A stretch of DNA of 64,000 nucleotides, from positions 8,253,724-8,317,723 of the forward strand of contig JACYXH010000826.1 in NCBI GenBank assembly GCA_026745465.1, given 5' to 3'. Shown in pieces: positions 28,195 to 55,882 of the stretch. The position numbers and the translations under genes are program-made. The notes under the pieces were generated by a model, which did no database searches, was not told the origin of the DNA, and saw only the letters and a program-made list of their open reading frames with translations. Position 1 is the first letter of the stretch, and every line of letters begins with the position of its first letter. This DNA comes from Lota lota (lineage: Eukaryota; Chordata; Actinopteri; Gadiformes; Lotidae).

Positions 28195-30817
28195 GAAATA
28201 CTTCATATGTATTCTCCTAGTCATTGTTGTTATTGGTGCTATGTTTTAATTATTATTGCTCCGAGGACTGTTATCTGGCGTACATAAGCTTATTGCAAGT
28301 AAAAGACCGGAAAATGCGTTGTGGAAGACCGGGATAACACTATAGTTCAGGATCCTCTCTCAGCCTACGTTCCACCCAATTCATTCAACTCCAGCTTGAA
28401 GTACCAAACCTGCCACCATTCTGGACTGTGAGTAGTAGTGATGCGCTAGATAGACACTCGCGGTGGATGTCGCCACTTTAGACGGATGCAATTTAAAAAC
28501 GAGAACCCCACAACATTAAACGTCACTAGGCTATACATAATTTTAGAATACGCAAACTTAGTATTCATTTTACAGTGTTTTGATGTCCTTTTTTTTATTG
28601 TTTAATAAAATAATTTCTTCTTCTTTTTATTATTTAGCTGATTTAATTTTATATTTGCATAGTCATGTGTGCGCTGAGTAATTGGCGCCCTGGCCCGATA
28701 ATTTTGACATTCATTAATCAATTGTTATTGGGCAGATCAGGGTCACGGCCAGGTGGAAACCGATGTTTCCCCCGGTCCCACTGACAGCAGCCAGAGCGAT
28801 CTGCGCACTGAGTTGGAAACAGTGCATTTCTCAAGTATAAATGAAGACTTGTTACTGTATTGATTGATGATAGCAAGGAGGCAAATCGATGAGCATCGCA
28901 CGGAGTCCTCATGAGGGCTGAAGAATGATGCTTGAGACGCATACCCCCGTGAAGACCCCCAGAGCTCACTCATAAATAACGGAAGGAGACAGCCGGTTTT
29001 CTTAGAAAAATAGCTACCTTTCCTTTACGGCGGAAGGGCCGTAAGGGAAGGGACGACGACGACGACTCAGATTCATATAAATCACGTTGTCTCCAGGTTT
29101 TCTGTGCAGATATATTATTACCTCCAGCACGTGAAATAACTTCTCCGAGTTTTTATTCCATCATGTGATTGGAAATAAGTGACTCATTCTTGAGTTTTAC
29201 TAATTTGCACATTGGGTTACTGCGCAACAGTGGTGATAGCTTTTCATATAACTTAAATTACAGCCTACAATAAAATATGTAATCAGACACAATTAACGTT
29301 TAATTCAAGAGCACTGCCAGTTTCATTAGCGGAACTTGTGTCTCTTTCTTTTCTTTCTTTTTTTTTTCACTTGAGCCCTGCACACAAATACCAGAGCACC
29401 ACAACAGGCCTTTCATCTAGGGAATGTAATAAAGGCAAAAAGCGATCCTTGGTTGGGAGATATGAGCACCACCTGTCAATCACGAGCGAGCTGGGAGCAG
29501 TTAGTGATGACCTGGGGTGATAAAGGCAGCCGTTGGTGGATATGTCACCCTGTTAACCCTGCTCCATGTGACAAGCCAACAAGGCAAACAGGAAATGGCT
29601 TTTCATAGACTTCTGTGTTATCTCAATTAGGATTTGATTTCATATAGCTATGCGCTGTTGTGTGTTTATTTTGCCACTTTTGTGCATACAAGTCTGTGTG
29701 TGTCTATGTGAGTATTTGTTTGTCTGTGCATGCACTCACATAGTTTATACTGCATAAGTGTGTGAATTAGCATTTCGTGCAAATGTGTGTACATACGTTT
29801 ATGTATATTAAAAAGGTATTTGTTGAGAATATACATGTATGCAAAGTGCAATTTATGAAAGTAAAGGGCAATGGTTTATGGAGGTAGTGTAAAAAGTAAG
29901 AAATGGGACTGAGAGGCACATCAGAAATGTAAAAAGAACAGGTTGTTATCTACAACAGAGTAGACAGCATATGTTGATATGGGTATATGGTAACATGTAT
30001 CCATATTACCATGTCCATTGCACATACATGCACTGGAGATGGGAGAGCAGTACAGTATTTTCTTGCATATTTTGTTGCATATTAACTTTTAGTTCCAATA
30101 GCGGTCCACTGTTGGATGTGGAAACCTAGTTCTGGTGTGGGGAACAGCTGCATTGAGGTGAATGACAATACATGGATCAGCTCATGGATGCAACCTCAAG
30201 ACAACAGGATCTAAAGAATCGTCCTATGAACCGATACCAGGGTCTAGTGCCGTGGGCAGAACAAAACTACTATTCTAAAGAAACCCATCATATAGAGTAG
30301 GTGCCTATGGAGCCCTTGTCAGAATGCTCAGGGTTCTAACAGTAGCTAATCTGTGGGGATTGACTTAGACCTCCATCCAATGCCATTAATGTGTAAACCC
30401 CAAGGTCCCGGCACAGGTAAACTATATATAATAGGTTAACCACAAATACTTCACCTTTAAATCCTGGACAGAAATACATTGCATTGTCTAGAGGGACTTA
30501 TTATGGGACAAGACTAGTTATCACACCTAAACTGTTGGTGGAATGAGTTAGTTTGTGCAAAGAATACGAGATAAAGATTGTAAAGAAAGGAAAGAAGGCT
30601 GTTTCCATTGGAAGGCATAGCTGTCTCCCTGATTGGTCCATACATCTCACATTCCTAATTAGGCAGAGGAAGGACAGATAGAGAGGTGGAGTAATGCAGA
30701 AGGCATTAGCTTAAATCTACTCTGGACCCCACCCTCCCCAACCAAAACAACACACAAACACAGTGTGACGCCCGTTCTTTTAGCCAATGCTTCTTCGTAA
30801 ACAGATATAAACACACA

Positions 30818-30911
<94 letters not shown>

Positions 30912-32355
30912 TGGACACCCACCACCACAACCACCACAACCACAACAACAACAACAACAACAACAACAGGGTGATACAGCTCCGTCTGCCCGACAGTAGC
31001 CAATACCAGGCATAAATCATTTCAGTCTATCCCTTTTTTTTAATTACAACAATGAATTCACTGTGTGATCCAAGTCACATAATTTGTCTGCTATCAAAAC
31101 AGGGTTTATGTTCCGGTTTAACTTTGTCTAGACAGTGCTTGTTGGATGAAAGTTGTGGATACTCGTAAATATCTTGACCTGCACTCACTTCCTTAAATCT
31201 CAAGTGCTGTGATAGAGCAAAACTATGTAGGCTAAGACATCAAATGGACGGAGCACCTGCTGACAGAATTGTTTCCATTGCAGATATGTAGGTCTACTTG
31301 TACTAAACCTAAAAACATGTGATACACAGCATACTAATGTTTTTCTTTATTTTTTTATAAAGATGGTAACAACTTGATTGGACATCAGGAGAAACATAAT
31401 GATCCATTACAGCCGTAAACAACGGTTAGGCGTTTTATAACCACGCTGGAACCACGTTTAATTTGAAGGAGTGGAATTCTTAAAAAAAACTCGCTTTAAA
31501 TTGCGATTATGATCCAATCCACTGCTAAACCTACAGCCTTGTTAAACAGAATACATAACGTATGTGTTCAAGAGATACAAGGCCCCCTGCAGGCCATCAA
31601 TTAAACTGTCACACCATCCCACCAAGCCCCATCCTCCCTGTCTTTACTACTCTCTAGATTTTTTGTATTATTCGTTTATTCTATGACTGTAATTTAAAGA
31701 TTGATGTAAATCGCGTTATTTACAATTCATTGTTATTGTAGGACGCTCCTTACTGCAAAGGTCTATAATTTGAATTCGCCGAAGATACAATCGCTCCAGT
31801 ACAATCTGTCCCTTCTCGGCCCCTATACAACAACAAGGAAGTCAATCCGAAAAGTACTTCATTCAAATCCGCACATTGTTAAGTGCAGGCAAGAAAGTAT
31901 AGCGTAATCATATTGTTTTCAAAATGCGCAGAAAAACTGAAGGGCAAGATTCGAGTGGTGAATCTCGTAGGTCAGAAAGTAGGGTACGTAATGCCATTTG
32001 GAACACTTTCTTGTTCCCCGTTTGCTAGCAATCAAATCTACCTGCGCCTCACTGTTGGGCGTTTTAATACAACGTGTCACATAAGCACGCAGTGCTAATC
32101 CGGTCATCTCTCAGATAAAAGACAGTTATACAGCCATCATACACACAAAGCCCCATCCCAGATACATGGCAGTTTATACATGTTCATAAGCTGACACTTT
32201 ACTGCGGGTGTGCTGTTAAAGTCGATTAGTGAAGTGGATCTCTGATTCATATTTGTTGGAATACATTTGAATCCTTTTCGTATTGGTTGTTGGAAAATGG
32301 TCACTGTTACTGATTGTGATCATAATTATTTACACAATTTCCTTTTTCTACCAAG
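28195..32355. other. Upstream region of the hydrolase-fold gene; first exon not located
   Basis: The first recognised exon starts at codon phase 0 behind an acceptor, so an initiator exon must lie upstream, here or further left. I looked for an ATG followed by a good donor. Candidates such as 28,930 or a noncoding exon ending near 28,430 (ACT|GTGAGT) are too weak to call. The rest is AT-rich DNA plus the CA tract at 30811-30910 and a CAA-rich tract at 30920-30968. Confidence 0.45.
30811..30968. repeat. (CA)n followed by CAM trinucleotides
   Basis: About 100 bp of CA, with single A insertions near each end, then CAC/CAA units to 30968. The minus strand gives spurious Val-Cys and poly-Leu/Val frames. 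Confidence 0.9.
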
Positions 32356-47631
<15,276 letters not shown>

Positions 47632-47801
47632 CGTGACCTGGCCTACATTTCATACAAGCGTCACGAAACTACTTTAGTTTGTTGCTGCCTGTTTCTTTTT
47701 TTTCTTTACTATTGGCCACCTCACCCGGTGCTGCAGATATCTGAAGTGAATATCAATGTGAATATACTGAGTTTTATGTGCGAGTTTGACAAATCCTCAC
47801 C

Positions 47802-47840
47802 AATTAAACCTTTTCACAGTACTCCACAAGGCTTTGTGTG
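47802..47840 (+). terminator. Candidate poly(A) signal of the hydrolase-fold gene
   Basis: AATTAAA at 47802-47808, a single-base-expanded variant hexamer, is followed about 25 nt later by the GT-rich TTTGTGTGTC, giving a predicted cleavage near 47,825. This would make a 3' UTR of about 190 nt. Confidence 0.35.
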
Positions 47841-48182
47841 TCTCGTCTGAGCCAAATGCATATGGGCCAAGTGCATTGAAAGGCCTGAATCAATGCTCAA
47901 TGCTTTGAAACTGAGATACTGACATATGGTTTGATGATAGTGAGCAGTGTTGGGAAAATGGTGTCTGAAGGTATTAAAAATTTGAAGTTGCTTGAATATA
48001 TGTAATTTTTTTGCTAGAGACTCTGTCCTTTTATACTGGTGTGCTGTAGTGTTAAAGTAAATATTTATTTGGACATTTCTACATTACTGAAGTTTAAACA
48101 ATACACAGACATAATTATTTCAACCTCTTTAAGTTTCTCTCATTCATGTGGCTTGTACAGCACTTACATTAACAATTGAATC

Positions 48183-48188
48183 TTTATT
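48183..48188 (-). terminator. Candidate poly(A) signal of zfpm2
   Basis: AATAAA on the minus strand, about 1.17 kb after the zfpm2 stop, followed by a TG-containing stretch. Another AATAAA near 48,285-48,290 is an equally possible choice. Confidence 0.3.
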
Positions 48189-49271
48189 TACTGAAAGAAA
48201 AGACCAGACGCCACTGAATTATCCTGAGGATTTAAGTTTAATTATGACACCACATCAAAATAAAAATTTCCAACAGATCTGGAATTTTATTCCATCCATA
48301 TACATGCATAGCAACAACGTTTGTTAAGAAACATTTTTCTCCCATAATTAGGACATTGGAATGATCATTTTACATCAGGTACCCCACTGACAGTCCCACC
48401 CATTCTGCTCATCAGCAATAAACTTAATTATTGTACAATTCACTTTTTTTTTCTCCCAATGGGGTTACAAATAATTATATGCACAATTCCCCATTTCATA
48501 ATACTGCTTTTTAGTAACGTTCCCTCATTTACAAAGTATTGCATTGAGAGCAAAAAATTCCAAAAAGGGAGATCAAAGAATATCATTAAACAGAAATACG
48601 AGTACTATACAAGAATGCTGCCATCTTCATGATAACATCCACATCTGAGTTGAAGATAAGAGACAGGGACAAACAGCCACATATGTATGCAAAGCCATGT
48701 GTATATGCCAAACGATGTCAGATGCTGGGTATGCATGTGCGCCCACTAAATCACCTCAAAATGGTGATTCTTATTTTATTTTATTTTTTTAAGGCTAACC
48801 ATTTCATTAGTAGCAAACCGCAAGTGACATTTTGAACAAATACAAAAACTGGTACAGCAAATAAGAATACACAAGTGCCTCAGTAGCTATTTTTGTGTCT
48901 AAAATGCATCTTGTCTTCATGTTCTGTCTATTGTTTCATTGAGCCTACATTACAGTGTAAACGATGTGTGCTACACAAGAATGACTATACAATAACGTTA
49001 CAAACAACTCTGATATAAATTTCATTTTGATTTTAAATTAAGATCACTACTTCTATTAATACTGATTGTAAAATAAATAAATGTGAAAGTGGCACCAATA
49101 TTATTCTCAATTCATTTTCCATTTTTTTTCTTTTTCAAACAATTGATTTTGCATTTTTAAGTCTTAAAACGATGAAAGAAGAAGCTTCTCTTGATTGTCC
49201 ACAAGCAGCGTTAAGAACTGCAAGATGCTCTATTCCAGACACAACAGTGTACCAAAATGGAAGAAGAAAAA

Positions 49272-49292
49272 AAGGGGGGGGGGGGGGGGGGG
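49272..49292 (-). repeat. Poly-C (21 nt) in the zfpm2 3' UTR
   Basis: Twenty-one G on the plus strand, so C21 in the transcript, beginning 67 nt after the zfpm2 stop codon. It is followed in the transcript by a U-rich run. Confidence 0.8.
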
Positions 49293-49359
49293 CAAAGTTA
49301 AGGGGATCGCTATGGTGACGGGTAAAAGAAGAAAATAACCGTTCTTACTCTTCCAGGAC

Positions 49360-51902
49360 TTATTTGACGTGCTCCGCGGCGTGTGACGAGCAGTAGAACT
49401 TCTTGTGGGTGATAAAGTTTGACAGATTGTTGAACTGGATGTCACAGAGGCGGCAGTACTTGCCGCTTCCGGGGGCCTGTGACGACCCGTTCACACCTTT
49501 ATTGGCAGCGGGTGGGGCCTCCTCGCTGGGCGACTTGGACATGGGCGACACGTTCTCATTGGAGTCGGCCGCGTTCTCGATTCCCCACGTGGGCGAGGGA
49601 TTGGTGGAGTGGCCATCTGGCTGCTGGGGGTTATGGGACTGGTTCTCCTGCTGGGGTGGCACCGTTCCCGAGCGCTCCTCGGGCTTGTGCCCCCCATTGA
49701 CGATGATCATGCCCCTGTTCTTGGGCAGGAGGGGGAGAGGCTCCTTGCCAGGGTGGGGGCAGCCATTAGCAGCAGCCGGCTGGGGCTGCTCTCTGGGGGT
49801 CCCGCCCTCTCCCCCCCCTCCCCCATTGACGCCCTGCTCCGGTTCCCCGGGCTCCCCCGGGATCACTGCGCCGCTCGTCACGTAATCGGTCGGCTTTATT
49901 CCGAAATATGGCGAAATTTGCTCTGCGCCTTTTACCTTCTTTATTGCTCCGGGGTAAAGGCAGTGGGGCAGAAACATGTTCTTGTTCTCGTCTTTTGAGG
50001 GGATGAGCTGGGGCTCAGTGAAAGGCTGGAGCCCAGGAACCGGCCCCAGGTGAGGGGGAAACATGCCTCCGTTCTGCACGATCATCTTCCCGTTGCCGTT
50101 CTTCTCGCACTTGCCCGGGCTCTTAGCGAAGACGTCGTCTGCGCTGTTGTTGCCTTCACTCTTCACATCTGGGAACAAGGTGGGCTCCAGGCTGCCAGCC
50201 TCACTGTGCTGCTGCGGCTGCTGAGCTGCTGCTGCTGCAGCGGCGACAGCTGTGACGGGGCAAAAGTTCTGCTTGTGGGCGAGATAATTCTCTACTTTGT
50301 TAAAACTTATCTTGCATACTGTACATTCGTGGTAGTCCAACAGTCTTTTCGGGGAGTTACATGTCTTGTCGGGGATCGGCGAGCACTTTTTGCTGAGGTC
50401 GATCGGGGCGTCCATCTCCTGCTGCTCGGCGCTATTGCATTTGGGTGGGAGGATGGACTTGGTGACTGTGAGCGAGGCCTCCAGGTGCTTGGGTACCATG
50501 CCCGGAAAAACGTCGCAGCGGGGATGGAAGCGCTCGGCCAGGCTTTCCACAGCCTCCTGTGACGTGCAGGGGTTGCCCATCGGAGGGAAGCCCTGCTGAC
50601 CCATGGGGGGCCTCAGGTGCTCCTGGTCTGGGAGACACATCTCATACATCTTTCTGCGCTTGCGGGTCCTCATGGTCCTCTGCATGGAGGGCACCTTGTT
50701 GGCAGACATGCGCTTCATGGGCGGGTCGTGGCGGGTGGCGCAGTAGTACTGCTTGTGGACCATGAAGGTCTCGTGTCGACTGAACGTGATGTTGCAGGCC
50801 TCGCAGGTGGTCTTGTTGGGGTCATTATCACTCTCCACCAGACCCGTGCTGGGGCTCTTCCCTTCCATCTGCTTGCCGTTAACCCTCTCCTCGGTACCGG
50901 TCGGGGTGGTGACCTTCTTCAGCACTCCGGGTAGTTCTTTGTCAGGCCCTTTGGCCCCTGCATTGATCATGTCTAAAACGCTGGAGTTCAGACAAGCTGA
51001 CTGCATGAGGTGGCTGTCGGTCTCCGTGGAGTGGCAGCCGGCCAGAATGCTTACTGAACTGTGGCCGTTGTTCGGGCTCACTGCCTCGGGAACCTTGTCC
51101 GACAGGCTGGAGAAATCAGGAGACTTTGCCATGTGTTGCCAGCGGCTGTTGCAGTAGTGCTTTTTGTGGACCAAATAGTTATCCAGGTTGTTGAAGGTGA
51201 TATTGCATTCGAAACAGGTAGCCCCTTTGGGCATGAGGGGGCTATAGATGACAGGGGGATAGCTGTTTCCTCCGTGGCGGAGCCTCCGATGAACAAGCTC
51301 TGACATTTTCGCGAGGATCTCTGAAGCCTGCGGGACCACTGAAATGTCCTGGGAGAACGCAAACTGAGACAAGAAGGGGCCCATGGGAAACGTAGGCATG
51401 TTGTGCTGCACGGGGGACGAGGCCAGTCGGGGGCTGGAGGGCTCAGACTTGATCCTGGTGTAAGAGAAACTGGCTTTGCTGCCCGGGTGGGCCTCTCCCT
51501 TCTGCACAGACAGCATTGGTTTCTTCTCAGCCTTGTCGACCTCCCCTTCCGTGTTCGTCTCCTTGGTGAGGGTCCCTTTGGGACTTCCAAGCAGCGCATC
51601 CTTCCTGTTGGCCAGCTCAGCGCGGGCGTGCTGTTGCTGGAGGCTGTCCTCCGGACCCCTGGGGGAGAGCTCAGTGCCGTCGGCCTCCCTGTGAAGTTTG
51701 TTGCCATGCCCGTGTAAGTCCTGATGCTGTAAGAGTTCCCTGTGGCTCTGGAAGCTGATATGGCAGTGATTGCATCTAAAGGCCGCCTGTGACAGGTGAG
51801 ACATGATGTGATGCTGGAATGTAATAAGGGAATCTGCCGTGTAGTTGCAGATTGTGCATTTCAAGTTGGTGCCAGGAGGGATGCTCTCTTCCATTTTGAC
51901 AC
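49360..51902 (-). CDS. zfpm2: zfpm2 terminal exon: fingers 3-8 and CtBP motif
   Basis: This is one 2.5-kb exon, acceptor CTCCTTCACAG at 51913-51903, stop at 49360-49362. Numbering from the Met at 51894: C2H2 fingers at 12-32 and 41-61; C2HC fingers at 227-248, 364-385, 523-545 and 814-835, each ending HKxxYC, HKQNFC or HKKFYC. PIDLSKK (497-503, DNA 50386-50406) is the CtBP-binding motif. RTRKRRK (409-415) is a likely nuclear signal. IKSE (148-151) and VKSE (577-580) are sumoylation-type motifs. Odd compared with the mammalian protein as I recall it are the alanine run at 551-557 with QQPQQ, and GGGGGEGG at 691-698. Confidence 0.97.
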
Positions 51903-53331
51903 CTGTGAAGGAGATAAAAGGGAGAAATGCTCAGAACCTCAGCGCTTCCAACTCCTCTTTCAGAGTTAACGTCAGAAACCATCAAATGGCGATGCATAAT
52001 GCTAAGCCTATTCCTTATTCCGGCAGATATATATTTTTTAACAGATGAACTGTCAGCAGTGCCGAATGACCACTAGGATGAGTTAATTTTTTCATCTTAG
52101 AAAGGATACGTTTATCCATTCTGTGGGATTAACAATTTTCCATAAAAATATGAAACGCCTGTGAAAAGAACGAGTATTTGAGTGAATATTTGTTTTGGGG
52201 AAGGAGCTGGGTGTTTCCACACTCACCGCTGTGGGATGTGCTCAAGTGCAGCTCCAGGGCCCTGGCCCCTGAGAAGGTCTTGTTGCACTGAGGGAAGGGG
52301 CACATGCTGGGGGTCAGGTGGGGAGCTGTGTCGTTCTCCTCCGCCACGCTCTCTGGCTCCCGCTGCCGCCCGCTGCAGTAGTACATCAGGTGGGCCTGCA
52401 GATTCCTCTCACTCCGGTACCAAATCCCACAGGCCTTGCAGGGGAAAATATCCTCTGAGGAGACGCAAACACAAGATGGGAGAGCGGATACGATTAGTAC
52501 AATAGGATGACTTTTCATGTGTCACATGAGATGGTGTAATATTATTGCATTCAATCATTCCCCTTTCGAATCCTCGCATCGCCGCATGCTGCATCGCTAC
52601 AATTGGGCTTCTGCCCTTTCTCAAGGGCGAACCAGAACACTGGTCCATCTGCTTCCAGAAGCCTCCCTGTCGAGCTGAACCCAGATAGCCCTCACCAAGT
52701 AAACAAACACGCTATTTGCATGAGCCGTGTATTTTGCAATTAACAGGTTAGTTTGAGCCGCAGAGGGTTGATGTGAACCCAAAAACTTGAAGGTCGATGG
52801 CTCTTATCTGCACCGCAGAGACTCATCTGGGTTAATCTATGGCCAGCGGAGACACGCGCCCAGTTAAGCAGGTGACTGAGTACAGACGATGCTGTCTGTG
52901 TGTGTGTGCATGTGTGTACGTGTGTGTATTTTTACTAAAAGAGAAATGAAACAGTGAGTGTGATGGGCTGGTGTGGTGATGGTGGTGGTGGTGGTGGGGG
53001 GGGGGGGGGGGGGGGGTAAATCAGACCAAGACAGACGGACAGAGGAGGACAGTGCACAGCGAAAACGAGCGGCAGGTGCCCTTATCTGGCACGCTACCTG
53101 GCGCGTGCACGTGTGTAAACTCACTGTTGACGATGGCGGTGGGCAAGATGGAGGCCATGGCGGCCTGCTGTGGCAGGAGCTGGATGCTGTCCAGCAGCCT
53201 GGCGGGGTACATGCCCTCGCTCAAAGACATGTGGTTCACCGCCTGCAGGCGCGAGTCGAAATCCACCGCAAACGCCACCAGCTCCTCGCCCTCCATCATG
53301 TTCTTGGTGGTGGTGCACCAGAGTTGGCCAC
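49360..53331 (-). CDS. zfpm2: zfpm2 (FOG2), last three coding exons
   Basis: This is Friend of GATA 2, a nuclear cofactor that binds the N-terminal finger of GATA4/5/6 and recruits CtBP, needed in vertebrate heart and gonad development. Exons are 53125-53331 (end of the PR-like domain), 52227-52454 (fingers 1 and 2) and 49360-51902 (fingers 3 to 8, CtBP motif, C-terminus). Phases join to give IVNKDIFPC and SHSGVKMEE, as in mammalian ZFPM2. About 990 of an expected ~1,150 residues are here; the N-terminal exons lie beyond the window. The close match over [19 protein letters not shown] and the ending SSHAAEHVK favours zfpm2 over zfpm1. Teleosts often keep two copies (a and b); I cannot tell which this is. 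Confidence 0.96.
52227..52454 (-). CDS. zfpm2: zfpm2 exon: zinc fingers 1 and 2
   Basis: The acceptor is GCGTCTCCTCAG and the donor G|GTGAGT, both on the minus strand. It encodes [20 protein letters not shown] then MYYC, the C2HC first finger that contacts GATA factors. [20 protein letters not shown] follows as a classical C2H2 finger. The exon runs from the AG completing Lys to the first base of the Gly shared with the terminal exon. Confidence 0.95.
52980..53016. repeat. (GGT)n and G21 in a zfpm2 intron
   Basis: GGT units run into 21 G, about 110 bp beyond the 3' end of the PR-domain exon on the gene's strand. Confidence 0.9.
53125..53331 (-). CDS. zfpm2: zfpm2 exon: end of PR-like domain
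   Basis: The acceptor is CTCGTCCAG and the donor A|GTGAGT, minus strand. It encodes [20 protein letters not shown], then [20 protein letters not shown] and [20 protein letters not shown]. This is the most conserved non-finger part of FOG proteins and is related to PR/SET folds. The phase (GT first) requires an upstream exon ending in G, which I did not find in the next 10.7 kb. Confidence 0.94.
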
Positions 53332-53831
53332 CTGGACGAGACGGAGATAAAGAGAAGAGAGACACATTTAGACACACAATCTGGGGACAAAATAAATAAT
53401 GACCACTTGGACCATGTATATTATTTATATTATATTAGGTGCACTTTTTGAGTTGTGGGTAAAGTGAATGGTATTTGGCAAAATACCATACTTATTTCAG
53501 TATGATGGTGGGGGAAAAGCCTTTGAATACTCTGTTGATATGGAATATAAGCACAAAGCTAATGTCTAATACTGATTTAAAGCTAGCTGGGAAGTGTAGT
53601 GCCTGGCTAGTGGAAAACAGGGCCCACACACGACTGCCACACTGATACCAGGTCCTCCATATTATTAGATTGTTGTGTTTAGGGATTAAGACATTCCTGT
53701 GAAATCTTCCAAACGTATTCATTAAGTTAGAGAAAGCACGGGTAGCGACGGGGGAGGGTAGGGAGTGGGGGAGAGTTGTGGTGGAGAAGGGGAGTAGGGG
53801 GGAGGGGGAGAGAGAGTGGCGGTTTTAGCTT

Positions 53832-53942
53832 AGATAATATTTATCTCGGCACATGACAGGCTTTTCAGCTGCACTTCATTTTCCATTGAAGAGATTAAAG
53901 TTTTTAATGTGACTATTTACAGAAATCTGGCTGGGGAGATAA
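53832..53942. promoter_or_regulatory. Cluster of three GATA sites in a zfpm2 intron
   Basis: AGATAA at 53832-53837 and TTATCT at 53841-53846 form an inverted pair three bases apart; a third AGATAA lies at 53937-53942. WGATAR is the GATA-factor site. The surrounding 240 bp are free of simple repeats. Because FOG2 works with GATA factors, a GATA-responsive element is plausible but unproven. Confidence 0.35.
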
Positions 53943-54628
53943 CAACAAACTATGATACGCCGCCGCTAAATGGCAGAATTAGGACATTGTTTCTAAGGAA
54001 AGCCGGACAATTAATTAAAGCGCGCTGTTGGCTTTCAAAGATGTGCAAACATTCTGACGGAGCGTCAGACTGTGGTGGTGGTGGGGTGGTGGGTGGGGAT
54101 GCGATAGGAGGCCGTGCCTGATCAGGGATAAAGGACGTTCTGAGGAGAGGTGTGGAGGCAGGGTTGGCGTGGCGAAGGACTGCCTCCCCCCCTCCCCCTC
54201 TACTGACTAAAACACTGATTACTGACGCTTGATGATGTTTAGACGAGGAGCTGCAGACCCAGAGCCTTCAGCCTGCCATGAGCATGGCCACCTGACATCT
54301 GACGGAGACAACCTATCACAAACTATCGGCTTTGCTCTGAATTCAAGAGGAGAGGTAGAAACAGAGTTGTCATAATAACGCCCTACCATTCCAGCGATGC
54401 ATTATGCATAAATCACTGTTTAAGGACTCCAGGACCTGAATTGTCCCATTATTTCGATTTAAAAAAAATATTATTTAGATTTCTTTGATTAAAACCATTC
54501 AAGGAGATGGTGAAAATAAAAGCAGTAGAAGTGTGTCAATGAGGAGTGAGATGGTTAAGAGTTAAGATTGTGCTATATTTTGTGTGGAGGACAATTTGTG
54601 ATGGTTACTGTGTGTCTATGTGCGTCCA

Positions 54629-54638
<10 letters not shown>

Positions 54639-54665
<27 letters not shown>

Positions 54666-54770
54666 CTTCATGTGCACCTGTGTTGGTGTGTGTGTGTGTG
54701 TGTGTGTCTTCATGGTCACCTGTGTGTGTGTCTTAATGTGCGCCTGTGTGTGTGTGTGTGTGTGTGTCAG
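54639..54770. repeat. TG-rich interrupted repeat, three blocks
   Basis: Three (TG)n blocks separated by near-identical TCTTCATGTGCACCTG or TCTTAATGTGCGCCTG linkers, so a higher-order tandem of about 50 bp can be seen. Confidence 0.85.
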
Positions 54771-55707
54771 TACTACTTTAAAAGAGAGTGCTTATCTGTT
54801 GGCCAATCTGGTCTGACGAGACACACTTCAGGGTGCTTGACTTGATCGTTTTGATTCTGTCACAGCACACACTGCCTGGAGAGCCCCCTTGAATTTTTAT
54901 CTCCTAACTGTCCACCATCAAGGTAGATATGAAGAGCCACTGACAATGTTGGGATGGGAGAAGGGTGGGAGGAGGGTGGCTGCATTTATCAGTGATGACT
55001 ACACAAGTTCCTCTGAGAAGATCTTTTAGCACAGAAGCACTCACACGCTCACAAAGAGAATTATGCAGCAGGTCTCTGATACCCTTTGATACAAATCACC
55101 GGTTTTCCAAAGCTACTCCAGATACTAGACGGTCTCCTCCAGGCTCAAATGGAGATGATGAAATAGTCTAATGAAAGAAAAGAAAGAATGTTTTACAAGA
55201 GCTCAGATGTTGCCATTTAACGGCAAAATATGCAGACAGAGATTGAATCCCTGCAGCCAAGGATGCGACAGATCCATCTGTTGTGTGTGAAAATGCTGGA
55301 AGTGAGTTTGAGGACCAAATGTCCCGGTTTTATCATGCTGCATGAAACACTGTGGCAGCAACCTTGTTTTGGCACAGTGGAGATCCACCCAGACCAGATA
55401 GCAGACAGGCACGGAGGTGTATGCACAAGGCAAATATTAAAATGCTAATTGTTCCTCAAGCCTGTATTGTTGCAACATCTTGAGTATATTCAATAGGAAT
55501 AGAAACCTAATGCTTTAATGATGCAAGATGTTCTATATCCGCCATTCCCCCATCCCCTCCCCTCCCAATCAACACCAGATTGTTATATTAGTATATGCAT
55601 AAATTAATGTTGTAATTCTGACGCTAACATGCACGCACATATGTGCACGGATGGACCCGTCTCAGGATGCACACATGGATATCTATCTATGCGTGCGATG
55701 GAGCATG

Positions 55708-55728
55708 CACACACACACACATACTCAT

Positions 55729-55780
<52 letters not shown>

Positions 55781-55882
55781 TCACGCACACACAAACACAC
55801 ACACACAAACACACACACATACACAAGTCACACACATCACACACACATGCACACACACAAATGTCACACACACACACACACG
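55708..55882. repeat. Compound CA repeat
   Basis: CA units with ATACTC, AAAC and TCACA interruptions over about 175 bp. Confidence 0.9.

Larger units (their letters stand above)
47632..49359. other. Convergent gap with both 3' UTRs
   Basis: The stop codons of the hydrolase-fold gene (+) and zfpm2 (-) are 1.7 kb apart, facing each other. The sequence is AT-rich with no other gene. Poly(A) candidates for each strand are listed separately, and the zfpm2 UTR may take up most of the gap. Confidence 0.6.

Noticed and set aside
28737-28860. Possible start exon beginning at the ATG near 28764
   Set aside because: Its frame ends at a stop after about 25 codons, the only possible donor (CAA|GTATAA) is poor, and the phase is not supported.
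50050-50562. Plus-strand open frame of 170 codons, and others at 49403-49998 and 51061-51717
   Set aside because: They are antisense shadows of the zfpm2 terminal exon, whose minus frame encodes recognisable zinc fingers.
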